From assembly GCA_020186115.1 (NCBI GenBank), contig WSYJ01000036.1:496001-560000 (forward strand): a DNA stretch of 64,000 nucleotides, given 5' to 3'. Positions 9,378 to 20,086 of the stretch are shown here, piece after piece. The stretch is from Histomonas meleagridis. Taxonomy: Eukaryota; Parabasalia; Tritrichomonadida; Dientamoebidae. Position numbers and translations under genes: made by a program. How positions within the stretch are numbered: position 1 is the first letter of the stretch; each line of letters begins with the position of its first letter. The notes under the pieces were generated by a model. The model was given only the letters and a program-made list of their open reading frames with translations, searched no databases and was not told the origin of the DNA.

Positions 9378-10031
9378 TTATGGAAAATTCATTCGCAATA
9401 TTTTGAATCTTTCCTCAAGATATATCTGAAGAACTTGGAGAGTCTGCACTGAGCATTGATCTAAAATAAAGCGCTTATTTCCTGAGCTATCAACTTGAAT
9501 CCTTGGTTCTGTTGCTGATACAATATTGAATACACCACTTAGTGTAACGTCATCATTCACCATTTCCAATGCCTTTATAAGACGTGTGTACGTCTGATAT
9601 CTGTTGTTTTGGTTTTCATAGAATCCATATAGAAATGGAGGTGGATTGTTGTGAATTTCAGTTAAAGAATTCCATGTTTCATCTAATTTATTGACCCAAC
9701 TATTTACATTATCTGCACAGCCTAAGAGCTTTTGATATCTTTTATCAAACCAACTTTTCAAATCACTGATACATGATTTTTGAAGTGGTTCAGTACAATA
9801 AGATTTAATTCTTGCTAAAAATAAAAATACGTTTTTTCCAAATTCTTTCACGCTAATATATTTATGATCCATTAAATTTGATTTAATGTTTTCCAACGTT
9901 AATTTATTTTCTCCTTCTAAAAATTCAAACTGAAAATTGCCTGAACCATCAGAGAGAAAAGGGGAACATATTGGTCTTTGCATCATTTTTTCCAGAACAT
10001 AGATACATGCCTTTTCTTTTGATTCATCCAT
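9378..10031 (-). CDS. short bromodomain-like protein
   Basis: A 217-residue protein from ATG. Residues 8-80 resemble a bromodomain: helix Z with C.YVLEKMMQRP, an F.F stretch, then LTLENIKSNLMDHKYISVKEFGKNV, which matches the LxxIxxKL...Y.s..EF..DV core, and a last helix ending KSYC. The acetyl-lysine asparagine expected after the tyrosine is a cysteine here, so binding may be altered. The C-terminal 130 residues are helical and unrecognised. Bromodomains read acetylated histones in the nucleus. The gene is divergent from a tiny frame 38 bases away. An unrelated helical bundle remains possible. Confidence 0.5.
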   Translation of the reverse strand: MDESKEKACIYVLEKMMQRPICSPFLSDGSGNFQFEFLEGENKLTLENIKSNLMDHKYISVKEFGKNVFLFLARIKSYCTEPLQKSCISDLKSWFDKRYQKLLGCADNVNSWVNKLDETWNSLTEIHNNPPPFLYGFYENQNNRYQTYTRLIKALEMVNDDVTLSGVFNIVSATEPRIQVDSSGNKRFILDQCSVQTLQVLQIYLEERFKILRMNFP

Positions 10032-10069
10032 CGTTTAAATATTTTTCTATTAAATAATATTGGATCAAA

Positions 10070-10300
10070 ATGGCACCAGAACATTTACACAACCGTCAAA
10101 AAAACGTTAATTTTGATTATATTTTTGAGGGAATATTGCAAAATTTGGTAGCAGGAAATTCTTGTGTATTTTTCGAAGTTGATGAATTAAATAGCAATGA
10201 GACCATAAATTTTCGAGAATATTTTTTGGCTCAATGGTGGTTAACCGTCCAAAATGATCGGCTTGTGTTCCCTTTTTCGACATATCTTGCTCATTTATAG
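10070..10300 (+). CDS. possible 76-residue protein, unrecognised
   Basis: This ATG-initiated frame starts 38 bases from the divergent bromodomain-like gene. Composition is protein-like (acidic, with FREYFLAQWWLTVQ), but no domain, signal or membrane segment is recognisable. It may be a small gene, a fragment of a larger decayed gene, or a chance frame. Confidence 0.3.
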   Translation: MAPEHLHNRQKNVNFDYIFEGILQNLVAGNSCVFFEVDELNSNETINFREYFLAQWWLTVQNDRLVFPFSTYLAHL

Positions 10301-10797
10301 ATTTTTTAGTATAATAATAATTATTATTAATTATTCATGATGTGAAATTATAATATATCCAAATAAAGAGTAACACACACTAACTCTACATATGTTGTTT
10401 GAAAAAATGGGTTGTCAAAATTGAGATTTTCAATTTTTTGTTATGTGATGGAAATAAAAGTTGTGTTATTTTGATATTAAAAAAAAAAAAATAAATAAAT
10501 TATTAAAAAAATCATAAAATTGAAATATGTACCTTTAATTTGTACCAATAAAATCAATAGCTCAAAGACATGTATTTTAAAATTAAAATACCGAAAAATC
10601 AACATTTAAGAGGTAATGTAACATTTTTTTTCAATTATCATAATAAGTATGATATATTTCGACACAAAATATAACTCACAATTTTTTTTAATTTAAAAAA
10701 ATAACTCAAAATTTTTTCGATTTACATAAATTTTATGTGTATGTATATATTTATTAACATTTAACTATAATATGGAAGCTAGAGTAAATTTATCGGA
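10301..10797. other. AT-rich low-complexity intergenic
   Basis: This 500-base stretch has TAATAATTATTATTAAT-type simple sequence and A runs. No gene or fold stands out. Confidence 0.5.
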
Positions 10798-11901
10798 TTA
10801 ATCGTCATTTACAAATGATACTTCATTTTCTTCTTGATCATCTTCTACAAAAAGAAGTTGCCCATTATCGCTTGGCTCATCTTCAACTTTTTTCGGCTTT
10901 AAAAAAGAACATTCTAACAAGAAAGATAAAAACGGTACAGATACAACGCACAAAACTTGTACAAAGTTATAGTCAAGTTTTTGGCAAAAAATGTTGTAAA
11001 GTAGTAAAATCGGAAAAGTGAACAACCGAAGAAATGGGGCGACAAAAGAAAAAGACGATTCAGACAACGATTCGCTGCCTATTTTACGAAATGCCAACAA
11101 GCTTATGCCAAAGAGTATAAGGTTAACGAAGTCAAAATTGATGGTTGATTTGATTTCCCCAAATGTTTTTTGTTCAAATAGAAGAAAACCAAAAAGAGAA
11201 GGTAAAATCATAAAAATGGTTTTCTTTAAGATAATGCTTATAATAGAAATGCTTGTGTTAGCTTTGAAAGCAAATTTGATTGTATTTTGATCAATTAAAT
11301 CTGAAGTAATCGAAAAAATGGTTCTTAGAAATTGAACTCCAATTTGAACACTATATGAGTGCTTTTCGGTTGAAATTGGAATTTTAATACAAATTTGGAA
11401 TAACCCGAGAATTAATAGAACAAGGAAAATATAGCTGAACTTGTTTCCTTCATTTGCAAAACAGCCTGCCATGCTTTGGAGAGCAGTGGCTGTATGTTCT
11501 AAAATTACAACAATTTCAACCGATGAAACAGAATAACAGAGAAATGTGAAAAGTATATGAAAACCTTTAAGCAATGACTTTAAATAAAAAGCCTTTATAA
11601 GGTGATATGGAATTGAAACATTCGGATCATGTTCTTCTGGGATTAAAAAAAAGTATGAAAATAGTGATATAAGTGTACAAAAAACTAAGGAATTGAAATA
11701 TGGGAAGTCATAATACTTAGATGTAAGGTAATAAAAAAATGGTGTGAGCAAAGTTCCAGGAACTAATGCTAACGACCATATCGAGCCCAGAGACATTGTA
11801 GACCGTTTAAAAATTGAATGCATTGAAAACAAGCACTTCATCTTCATCAAGAAGGAAATGTTTTTCTTGATAAAGTGTTTACAACATTGTATTTCATTCA
11901 T
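10798..11901 (-). CDS. multipass membrane protein, possibly DMT/nucleotide-sugar-transporter-like
   Basis: A 367-residue protein with about eight to ten hydrophobic segments spread from residue 45 to residue 335. A short cytosolic, strongly acidic C-terminal tail follows (EDDQEENEVSFVNDD). The size and segment number fit drug/metabolite or nucleotide-sugar transporter folds, but I see no diagnostic motif, so the family is a guess. Several in-frame methionines lie in the first 36 residues, so the exact start is uncertain. The tail could carry sorting signals. Confidence 0.6.
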   Translation of the reverse strand: MNEIQCCKHFIKKNISFLMKMKCLFSMHSIFKRSTMSLGSIWSLALVPGTLLTPFFYYLTSKYYDFPYFNSLVFCTLISLFSYFFLIPEEHDPNVSIPYHLIKAFYLKSLLKGFHILFTFLCYSVSSVEIVVILEHTATALQSMAGCFANEGNKFSYIFLVLLILGLFQICIKIPISTEKHSYSVQIGVQFLRTIFSITSDLIDQNTIKFAFKANTSISIISIILKKTIFMILPSLFGFLLFEQKTFGEIKSTINFDFVNLILFGISLLAFRKIGSESLSESSFSFVAPFLRLFTFPILLLYNIFCQKLDYNFVQVLCVVSVPFLSFLLECSFLKPKKVEDEPSDNGQLLFVEDDQEENEVSFVNDD

Positions 11902-12036
11902 TTAACAAACTCAAAGTGATATATCATTATAAAGCGACAGTAACATTGAATAGAATTAAATATTCTTTATTTCATGAAAGAAACTTTTCACTATCATAAA
12001 ATATTTACATAAAATACCGATTGTAAGGGTTTAAAA

Positions 12037-15000
12037 ATGTTGAAAGTTTTTCCAAGTCCAGAAAATATAATACAACAAAATAAAGCGATTTCTATTTCAA
12101 ACATTGATAATTTAATAAGAGGATATTCTTTACCGAATTCAGATATTTTATCATGTCAATGGTTGGAATCACTTTCACAAGGAAATTCATGTGGATTAAA
12201 TAAAAATAATGAAAATAAAACAAATAAAATTAAAATTACTGATTATTATTGTGAAGAAAATATTCAGAATTTTAAAAAATTTAATAGAAATAATATTACT
12301 CCAAAAGCATTCTCTGAAACATTCAATCATCAAACTCAAGATTTTAAATATGAATCTAACCCAATTATGTTTATAAATAATCATGAAAAACATGAATTTA
12401 AAAAAAAATCTTGGTTTAAATTTTTGATGCTTTCACCACCAAGTTTTATTAAGATTTCATTAAATTGTAAGCATGCAGAATTGGTGTTTTTTGTTTATCA
12501 AAAGATTCCAATAACAGAATTAATTCATGTTGACATCAATAAATCAGCAAAACCATTTAAAATCTTCCAGAATAATACTGAAAAAATAATTGTTCCGATT
12601 AAGGATAAATCGAAAATTGTATTCATTTTATATCAAATAGAAAAAAATTTAAACATAATTCAACCTCTTGCAATTGGAATGTCTGATATTACTTTAGAAA
12701 ATAAACAAATTATTAAACCAAGTTGGACATCATTTAATTCTTCACTTACTATTGATCAACATTTTGAAAAGGATCAAAATTTAAATTTTGATTTTGTAAT
12801 GCCTGCTGAAATTATATTAAATCCACCCAAAGAAAATATTGCATTATTAACATCAAACAATATATTTTATCCATCTCTTCTCTTAACAGTTTTTAATTTA
12901 CAAGTACATTTAGACAAAAAGAAACAAAAAAAGTATATATCACATTATATTTATATAAAAGTATCATTAAAATCTTTAAATGAATCAAAAGAAATCGAAA
13001 AAATTCCATCGGCTTTCATAGGATGGAATAATTCTGAACTTTGTGATTCAGGATCATCATCTTTATTACTAATACGAAATCAACATATATGTTTTCCAGA
13101 TGTTTTTCATTTCTTTCTTTCACCAAAAATTATGGAACAAATACATTTGTTATTAGAAATATTTACTATTTTTGATCAAAAGACAAAACTTTTGTTTACT
13201 TCAACATATCCTATAGTTGAACCAAATCTATCAGAAAAAATTAGACTTAATGCTAAAGGATTAATTAAGGAATATAGAACAAAAAATAACACACTTTATT
13301 TTAGTTATTTATTTCCTTCTGTTGCTTGTCCACCTAAATCAATTCGGAATTGGTTTGTAGATAGAAATGAAAAAATTGATATAGAAACACCTATGTATAA
13401 AGATATATTTCCATATATTCTTTCAAAATTACTTAAAAAGAAAGAATTCGAATCTTTGGATTTAAAATATTTAATATCATTGTTTCCTAAAGAATCTTGC
13501 TTTATTAACAGATATATTAAGCATTATTTCTTATGTGAAAATGGTTTTACATCAATATTTATTAAAAAACTTATAAATTCATTTGAAGATGTAAGTGCTT
13601 TTTCTTTACCATTTTTTCAAATCCTTTTTAAGTCTATGTGTATTGAAAATTATTTTGATCAAGATGAAATAAATGAATTATTGCAAAAATCATTACTTAT
13701 ACAGAATCATGAACTAATACAAAATGTCTCTGAATTTATTTCACATGTTCATATGATTTTCCCTTATCCTGTTGTTAATGAAATTATTTTTAAGTACATT
13801 TCAAAGGTTGAATATCCAAATTGTTTTGTTTTTTTCAAATGTATATTTAAAAATATCTCTTTTATTAAACTATGTGCAAAGAATCCAAAATGTCAAATAA
13901 TTTCAAATCCAATTTCTCCATATGTTCCTATCCTTTCCTATTTTTATAAAATGTTAACTATTGCATTTATGCAAAATGATAAAAATGTTGTAAAAGATGC
14001 AATTGATTCATTAATAATATTGTCCGAAACTCTTGAAAAATATACAACTCCATTTGAATCAAGCAATAATGACATTGTATCAGCATTATTTCCTATTCTT
14101 TCAATAATTTTTACTTTTTATGATTCTTTTACAAAACTTGATGAAGATAATTTTCTACTTACTCCTTTTGTATTTTATATTTTGAGAGAATGTAATTCAA
14201 CACAATTTCATTCATATTTTAACATTCTTTCTGATGACAATAAACTTTATTTTTTAGATTTTTTAAATACTATTCTTGGAACTAAAATGATCCAAAATTT
14301 ATCACAAAAATTAAATAATAACAAAATTGAAAATTTTGATATTATATGTACAAAAGAATTTACTTTCAGAGTACTAAAATTTCTTCAAATGTTTGATAAT
14401 ACTAAAGAAACTAATGTAAATGTGTTGAATAAAATTTTTGGCTTGTTAATACAATTATTAAGTTCTAAGAAACAAGTAAATGAATCTCTAAAAACAATTT
14501 TTAAGACATTAGCAATTTTTATATTAAAATATTTTAATAAAATATTTGTAGCACAAACATCATTATTATCACAAATAATAAATGCAATAGTTCCACTCAC
14601 TCAATCCAATTTATTTATAGCTCGAACATATTCTATTGGATTTTTAATATGGATTATAGAAAAGGAAAATAAAGCATTTCAAAAGGCTAAACAAAGATGT
14701 GAATTAGCTTTAGAATATGCGATATGTGATTCATTACTTTCAAATGAAAAATTCATTAGTTTCTTTAATCATTTTCAAATAAGAGAAAGGAAATATTTTG
14801 CTGCGCAATATAATAAACTTATTGAAGCTTTATCATTAAGTTTTATTTATCGAAAAATTGACATGTTAATTAATATTGCTCATACAGTTTATGCAAATTT
14901 TGCATCAATTAGAGCAAGAATATATATTTATATAGTAAATTTACATGTTCAAAATGGAAATTATACTTCAGCTTTTGTAACTCAATGGAGATTATGCGCA

Positions 15001-16143
15001 TTTATTGCAGAAGTATTTAAAACTAAAAACCTTATTATTGATGGAATTCCAAACAATGGTTTAATTAGTTTTCAATACATTTTTGATTTGCCAAAATTAG
15101 ATATATCTATATACCCAGCTGATTCAAGATATCTTGTTCTTGAGAGTGATATTTTTACTTCGGAATCTTTTGGTGAAAATTTAAAAAAAGCTATGGATTA
15201 CATTCAAAAATCAAATTTACATTGGCTTATAAGTAAATGCTCAGAATATTTATTTGAGTTTCTTGAGAAACAAAGAAAATTTAATCTTCTTCAAGAATTA
15301 TATAAAAATGTTTCTATGTCTTATGATGCTCTTTCTCATGAATTTAAACCAGATATTGAATTTTATTATATTTATGCTGCAGGAAAAGTGAAAAATATAC
15401 TGAATTATGATAGTTCAATAATATTATTTGTGAAAAATGGTTACAATGCTTTTTATGATAGTATTGATGAAAAATGTAAATTTAGATTTATTGATAAAAA
15501 AGTCCCAATCCAAAGAAGTTATGGTAATGCATTACAAATGTTAAAAGTTCATTTTAACAAAAAACATTTAGAAAATCTTCATGTTAATGAATTTTATGTT
15601 GATTATATATTAGGAGATTGTGAATGGGAAGAAATATATGCAACAAGGTATAATATACAAACACAAATTTCACTTCCATCATTTGTTGATTTTTCACCCT
15701 TATTAAGTATTACCACAATTAACTTTACAAAACATAAATATTATTTAATGAAGCTTCAAGCTTTTAAGCAATCTTTGTATTTCCACATTGAAAGAGTTAA
15801 AGCAGTTATTCCTCCATTAACTAAATCAAAAAATGGGAAAAAAACACATGAACAATGGGGACAATGTATGCTTAATGTTGGTATTGAAAGTTTTTTGAAG
15901 TTAATGGAGAAAGTATGTATGTGGAACAAAAACTATTATTCTATAGTTTTTGATGAGCAAAAGAATTTAAATACAGCAAAAGTTCCATCAGATTTATTAA
16001 AAATATCAATAGAAATTTCTAATCTGATAAAAGAAAGTTGGGATTTGATCATTATCCTTCTTGAAAATAAAATTTCTAATCCAACAAACAAAGAAAAAGA
16101 TACTCTTGAATGTTTGAAGAAAAAATTAAACCTAACAAAATAA
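12037..16143 (+). CDS. DOCK-family guanine nucleotide exchange factor
   Basis: A 1368-residue protein starting at ATG. Around residues 275-400 a C2-like (DHR-1) region is visible, with SLLLTVFNLQVHLDK and then an LLLEIFTIFD strand. A helical, armadillo-like middle follows. Residues about 950-1320 match the DHR-2 catalytic region: IVNLHVQNGNYTSAF corresponds to the HxxLGNYxEA helix, and a late FVDFSPLLSITTINF segment precedes a four-helix end. DOCK proteins activate Rac or Cdc42 at membranes to drive actin remodelling. This copy is shorter than animal DOCKs (about 1800-2000) and has no SH3. The extreme AT bias shows as Asn, Ile and Lys richness. Confidence 0.75.
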   Translation: MLKVFPSPENIIQQNKAISISNIDNLIRGYSLPNSDILSCQWLESLSQGNSCGLNKNNENKTNKIKITDYYCEENIQNFKKFNRNNITPKAFSETFNHQTQDFKYESNPIMFINNHEKHEFKKKSWFKFLMLSPPSFIKISLNCKHAELVFFVYQKIPITELIHVDINKSAKPFKIFQNNTEKIIVPIKDKSKIVFILYQIEKNLNIIQPLAIGMSDITLENKQIIKPSWTSFNSSLTIDQHFEKDQNLNFDFVMPAEIILNPPKENIALLTSNNIFYPSLLLTVFNLQVHLDKKKQKKYISHYIYIKVSLKSLNESKEIEKIPSAFIGWNNSELCDSGSSSLLLIRNQHICFPDVFHFFLSPKIMEQIHLLLEIFTIFDQKTKLLFTSTYPIVEPNLSEKIRLNAKGLIKEYRTKNNTLYFSYLFPSVACPPKSIRNWFVDRNEKIDIETPMYKDIFPYILSKLLKKKEFESLDLKYLISLFPKESCFINRYIKHYFLCENGFTSIFIKKLINSFEDVSAFSLPFFQILFKSMCIENYFDQDEINELLQKSLLIQNHELIQNVSEFISHVHMIFPYPVVNEIIFKYISKVEYPNCFVFFKCIFKNISFIKLCAKNPKCQIISNPISPYVPILSYFYKMLTIAFMQNDKNVVKDAIDSLIILSETLEKYTTPFESSNNDIVSALFPILSIIFTFYDSFTKLDEDNFLLTPFVFYILRECNSTQFHSYFNILSDDNKLYFLDFLNTILGTKMIQNLSQKLNNNKIENFDIICTKEFTFRVLKFLQMFDNTKETNVNVLNKIFGLLIQLLSSKKQVNESLKTIFKTLAIFILKYFNKIFVAQTSLLSQIINAIVPLTQSNLFIARTYSIGFLIWIIEKENKAFQKAKQRCELALEYAICDSLLSNEKFISFFNHFQIRERKYFAAQYNKLIEALSLSFIYRKIDMLINIAHTVYANFASIRARIYIYIVNLHVQNGNYTSAFVTQWRLCAFIAEVFKTKNLIIDGIPNNGLISFQYIFDLPKLDISIYPADSRYLVLESDIFTSESFGENLKKAMDYIQKSNLHWLISKCSEYLFEFLEKQRKFNLLQELYKNVSMSYDALSHEFKPDIEFYYIYAAGKVKNILNYDSSIILFVKNGYNAFYDSIDEKCKFRFIDKKVPIQRSYGNALQMLKVHFNKKHLENLHVNEFYVDYILGDCEWEEIYATRYNIQTQISLPSFVDFSPLLSITTINFTKHKYYLMKLQAFKQSLYFHIERVKAVIPPLTKSKNGKKTHEQWGQCMLNVGIESFLKLMEKVCMWNKNYYSIVFDEQKNLNTAKVPSDLLKISIEISNLIKESWDLIIILLENKISNPTNKEKDTLECLKKKLNLTK

Positions 16144-16398
16144 ATTGTTAATTTTGCTATTAGTTTTTTCAGACGTTTTTTTTTTGTTGCAGAAACCACA
16201 CTTTTTGTATAACATTCAAAACGGTTTTGTAAGTTTAAAAAAAACAGAGTGTTTTATGACAATTTTTAAGTAGTTTATTCTTGGTTTTTCGGTTCTGGTC
16301 TATTTTCTGTGATCATTTGGTATTCAAAATATTGCGACTCCAAACCAAAATTTGAATAATTTACACATCTTATATCGCCTTTTGAATAAAAACAGATT

Positions 16399-16983
16399 TT
16401 GGAAGAAAAAAAATATAAAGTTGCGTTTATAGGCTCAAGTCACACAGGTAAAACCAGTATAATTTTTAGGTGCTCTAAAGGTACTTTTATTGATGAAAAT
16501 GTCCCAACTATTGGTGCGGCATTTATATCGAAAGATTTTATTTTAGATGACGACACAAAAGTCACACTAAACATATGGGATACAGCAGGACAAGAACTTT
16601 ACAAAAGTTTAGTACCAAAATATTTACGTGGAGCTATGGCTATTATAATTGTTTACGATATTACCGAACCAGCGACATTTAAAGAAGCCAAAGAGTGGTA
16701 CGAAAACGAAAAGGGCAATCACGAACAAAACGTTATTTGGTTTCTTGTCGGAAACAAATGTGATTTACATCCAGATAAAGACCTAAGTGAAGAAAGAAAA
16801 TATGCTGAAGCCAATGGACTTAACTTTATCAACACATCTGCAAAGACAGGACTAAACATTGATTCCTTATTTGAAATGATTGCCTACCAACTTTCAACAT
16901 CAAAAGACGTCGGTCGAACTGAGAAAAATGTCGATATTACAGATGATCAAAACAACAAAAAAAAGAAGAAATGTTGTAAATAG
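16399..16983 (+). CDS. Rab-type small GTPase lacking an ATG start
   Basis: About 194 codons with a complete Rab core: P-loop GSSHTGKTS, switch I PTIGAAF, WDTAGQE, GNKCD, and NTSAK near the end. The tail is polybasic and ends CCK, a geranylgeranylation site. Similarity is to the Rab5/Rab22-like group. The frame has a TAA at 16387-16389, and its first usable codon is TTG at 16399. The first ATG is far inside the domain (RGAMAI). The start may have mutated from ATG, lie in an undetected upstream exon, or be a true non-AUG start. AAAACGGTTTT lies about 170 bases upstream. Confidence 0.85.
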   Translation: MEEKKYKVAFIGSSHTGKTSIIFRCSKGTFIDENVPTIGAAFISKDFILDDDTKVTLNIWDTAGQELYKSLVPKYLRGAMAIIIVYDITEPATFKEAKEWYENEKGNHEQNVIWFLVGNKCDLHPDKDLSEERKYAEANGLNFINTSAKTGLNIDSLFEMIAYQLSTSKDVGRTEKNVDITDDQNNKKKKKCCK

Positions 16984-17466
16984 ATATTTTGTAATAAAAA
17001 TTAATTATTTTCGTATAAATAACGAGCTTTTTTTTTTTTACTAAACATTTGAATTATGCTTCGATTATTTTGCTTGATATTTCTCTTTTGTCCGAATTCT
17101 TTTTCTTTTTGTACAAGCACACATTAACAACAACAACAGGAATCACTAGGTTCTTTGATGTATTTTCAGCAACTACAATTTCATTGGGTACACAGCATTT
17201 TTTTCGTTAAGGTTTAATGTGAACTTTCCAGGAAAGTGCTTTTGATTGGTTCACAGCACTAAATAGTGCAATAAACGAAGAGCATACACATTTCGGTCAG
17301 CTTCTTGCACTAGTGTAACAATATACACAGGTAAGGGATGGCTTAATGAGTAGTAGAACAAAAATATGTAATAGCTGATTTAATGACATGTAATACACAC
17401 GTTAAGTTATGTTAAGTTTTTCTTTGTTTCTAATTAATAATTTTCCTATAAAAAAATTACATTTAT
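16984..17466. other. intergenic with possible decayed coding sequence
   Basis: The 17050-17400 part is less AT-rich than other gaps. On the minus strand one frame is open for most of about 100 codons but has stops. A small inverted repeat, GCACTATTTAGTGC, sits near 17250-17270. I do not recognise a family. Confidence 0.3.
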
Positions 17467-18729
17467 TCATTTATTAACAGCAAAACCCCGCAAAGCTTTT
17501 TCTCTTCTTTCTTTTAATACATGCAACTTTTTTTGTGCTTCGTTGTTAAACGATTCTTGCGCGTTAGGGAATTCGTAAATTCCATATCTGCTAATGCGGG
17601 ATGTTGTCTTAACCAATTGCTTTAGTTTATGAATTTCTTTTTTCTCATTTTTCATATAATTTATTTCATTACTTAAAACATTTATTTGCTCATCAAAAAT
17701 TACATTAAATTTATCAATTTCACTTTCTTTAATCATAATCAAAATATTTGATAATTCATCAATAATCATCTGATTATTATTACTGTAATCATTTTCAACA
17801 TATTTTTCATCTATTTTGTTTAATTCAAAATTAATTTCTTCTAAATCGGAATTTTGTTGATTTGCTTTCATTTCGAGTTCTTCTTGTTTCATTTTTAATA
17901 TTTTAAGTTTTCGTTGCAGATTTTGTTGCTCAGAATGCTTTGAATCGGATATTTGCGTAAAATATGTTTTCCCTTTTTCTAATTCATTTAAAATTCCATA
18001 AAAAGAATTTTCGCAATTTTTCGTTATTTTTATTATTTCTTCATAAATTTTTTGTAATTCGTTGATATATTTATCTGTCGCTGATTTGTTCCTTATTCTT
18101 GATTTGGATAACTCAGAAATAATCGGATTTATGACTTCATCGATTGTCGAATTGATTTCTTTCGATATGTTGATTTCAATATCTTTTTTTGGTTCAATTG
18201 TTTTAACCATATGAATAATGTCTGCGCTTAATGAGTCAATAAAATTCGATACGTTAAATATTGGCGTATGAGAAGGAGATTTAAATATTTTCGAGAAATC
18301 TCGAGAAAATATTTCTTTCAGAGAAGAAAAAGTGCTCTCCAAAGTTGAAGATAAGGAATTTTGTATGTCTTTCTGTTGGGTGGCTGTTAACGTTTGTGTT
18401 TGAATATTTCTTATTTTATTGTTAGAAAGAAAAATTTGTTCTTGTGTATTTGGAGTTTCTTTGGTTATATTTGATTTGAGTAGGTGACCAATTTTTTGAG
18501 TTGGCTTTTGATTTTTGATGAGATTATCTTCACTTGCATTATATTGCTTTAAGATGGAAGGAGAAATTAAACCTCTGCTTAAAATTCTATTTGGTGTTTT
18601 GGAAATTTTTTGTTGATTTTGATTAATAAAATTATTTTGATGAGATGGAATTGATGTGGGAAAATTCTGGTCTTCCATTTCTGATCCCTCTGTTTCATGC
18701 TCAAAAGGAGCATTGATATTAATAAACAT
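17467..18729 (-). CDS. coiled-coil protein with disordered N-terminus, unrecognised
   Basis: A 420-residue protein from ATG. The first 150 residues are Asn/Gln/Ser-rich, with short Pro- and Thr-containing motifs, and are probably disordered. Residues about 210-400 form coiled coil (for example KLKILKMKQEELEMK). The C-terminus is basic (LKERREKALRGFAVNK). The plan, a disordered head plus a coiled-coil tail, is common in centrosomal and basal-body proteins, but no specific homologue is identified. Confidence 0.6.
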   Translation of the reverse strand: MFININAPFEHETEGSEMEDQNFPTSIPSHQNNFINQNQQKISKTPNRILSRGLISPSILKQYNASEDNLIKNQKPTQKIGHLLKSNITKETPNTQEQIFLSNNKIRNIQTQTLTATQQKDIQNSLSSTLESTFSSLKEIFSRDFSKIFKSPSHTPIFNVSNFIDSLSADIIHMVKTIEPKKDIEINISKEINSTIDEVINPIISELSKSRIRNKSATDKYINELQKIYEEIIKITKNCENSFYGILNELEKGKTYFTQISDSKHSEQQNLQRKLKILKMKQEELEMKANQQNSDLEEINFELNKIDEKYVENDYSNNNQMIIDELSNILIMIKESEIDKFNVIFDEQINVLSNEINYMKNEKKEIHKLKQLVKTTSRISRYGIYEFPNAQESFNNEAQKKLHVLKERREKALRGFAVNK

Positions 18730-18987
18730 AAAATTTCCTTTGGGGGTTCTGTTTTGGATTTAAACGTACATTTTTCCCAAGTTTTCCATCTTTTGGAATA
18801 TAATACACCCGATAATAACATATACATATCTTATTAATAAAGGATCAAAAGCAAGAAATTGATATAATTAAGGTAATCACATATTTTTAGAAATAATATT
18901 ATTGCACATATTTTTAAATCACATTTTTTACCATAACATCTTTAAAAAAAAGCAAAAACATGATAACTCTAATAATATTTATAAACA

Positions 18988-19881
18988 CTAAATCACTTCT
19001 CCTGCAACAACGTAGTCTTCAATCCCACATTCGTTCACGCCTCTCTTGATCAGGAAGCTCCCGTTCATTCCCCAATTCGTACCCCATGAGTTAGACACAA
19101 TCCAATATGGGGTTTTATCTTTCTCTCCCCATCCAATGATTTCAACTGCATGCAGTCCTACGTTGTCTCCTTTCAGGTGCGTGTATATCCCCGATTTGTA
19201 ATACATGAAATCTGCAAAAACTTTCATTGATGTGGTGATTGGCCCATCTGTGATGATACTGTATTGCATCGCTGGAATAGAGTCAAACCTCTTTGCAGAC
19301 CAAAAGACTGACTTTTTGGCTTCAAAAGGAGTTGTTTCGTTGAAGCATTTCCTACGTGAACAATTGAAAGATGTCGAATTAATTTCATACGGTTGACATG
19401 TTTCGAGTGGAATCCCTTTCAAATCAATGTATCTCCATGCGGGAATAAGAGTTCCTCCTTGGCATCCTGCATTTCGTCGATCACAACCTACTAAATGTGC
19501 TGGACTGAAAATGCTTAAATGACCATATTTTTGGCAATATCTGTGACTAAATGACTTAGCAACTGAAAAGGCCCAACAAGATCCGCATTTTCCTTGGTCC
19601 ATTGGTCCAAAATCACATTTGGGATATTTTTCACTGAAATTATATGAACCAGGGATTGTGAAGGTAGAGCTAGGCGAAGGAGAAAGTGGGATTGTCTCTG
19701 GTCTTAATTTATCTATATCTGAAGTTGGTCCTGATAAAATTCTAGCATCTTGGAAAGATAGTCCATGGAATCGTTCATTATTTCCAGCTACCCAAGGAAT
19801 TCCTTTTTCCTTTTTTAAAGCTTTCAAAATTTCTGAGTTTTCGACGTAATCTTCAAGGAAACAAATAAAAAGCAAAAGCAT
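18988..19881 (-). CDS. cathepsin B-like cysteine peptidase (family C1)
   Basis: A 297-residue preproenzyme with a short hydrophobic signal (MLLLFICFL), a propeptide of about 70 residues, and the mature domain. Oxyanion Gln and nucleophile Cys lie in DQGKCGSCWAFS, the GCQGG motif follows, the histidine is in GLHAVEIIGWG, and the asparagine in SNSWG. The occluding loop of animal cathepsin B is missing, so it should act as an endopeptidase. Several N-x-S/T sites suggest glycosylation. Trichomonads secrete or store many C1 peptidases for protein digestion and host-surface degradation. All catalytic residues are present. Confidence 0.9.
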   Translation of the reverse strand: MLLLFICFLEDYVENSEILKALKKEKGIPWVAGNNERFHGLSFQDARILSGPTSDIDKLRPETIPLSPSPSSTFTIPGSYNFSEKYPKCDFGPMDQGKCGSCWAFSVAKSFSHRYCQKYGHLSIFSPAHLVGCDRRNAGCQGGTLIPAWRYIDLKGIPLETCQPYEINSTSFNCSRRKCFNETTPFEAKKSVFWSAKRFDSIPAMQYSIITDGPITTSMKVFADFMYYKSGIYTHLKGDNVGLHAVEIIGWGEKDKTPYWIVSNSWGTNWGMNGSFLIKRGVNECGIEDYVVAGEVI

Positions 19882-20086
19882 ACATATTTCACATCACATT
19901 TCTCAATCCTCACAACCAAAAACATTATTTCATTCCAAATATCCTCAGTAATCCTAATTAAATGTTTTAATCATAGCAAATAACCATAAATTATTTTTCC
20001 ATCTTTTTACTTAAATTAATTTTTTATTGAATTGTAAATTGTTAATTTGCATTTCTATAAAACTTCAGAATAAAATATGATAATAC

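Noticed and set aside
10371..10390. ACACACTAACTC as a trichomonad-type 3' intron motif
   Set aside because: The element order is wrong, no donor site lies upstream, and no gene is interrupted there.
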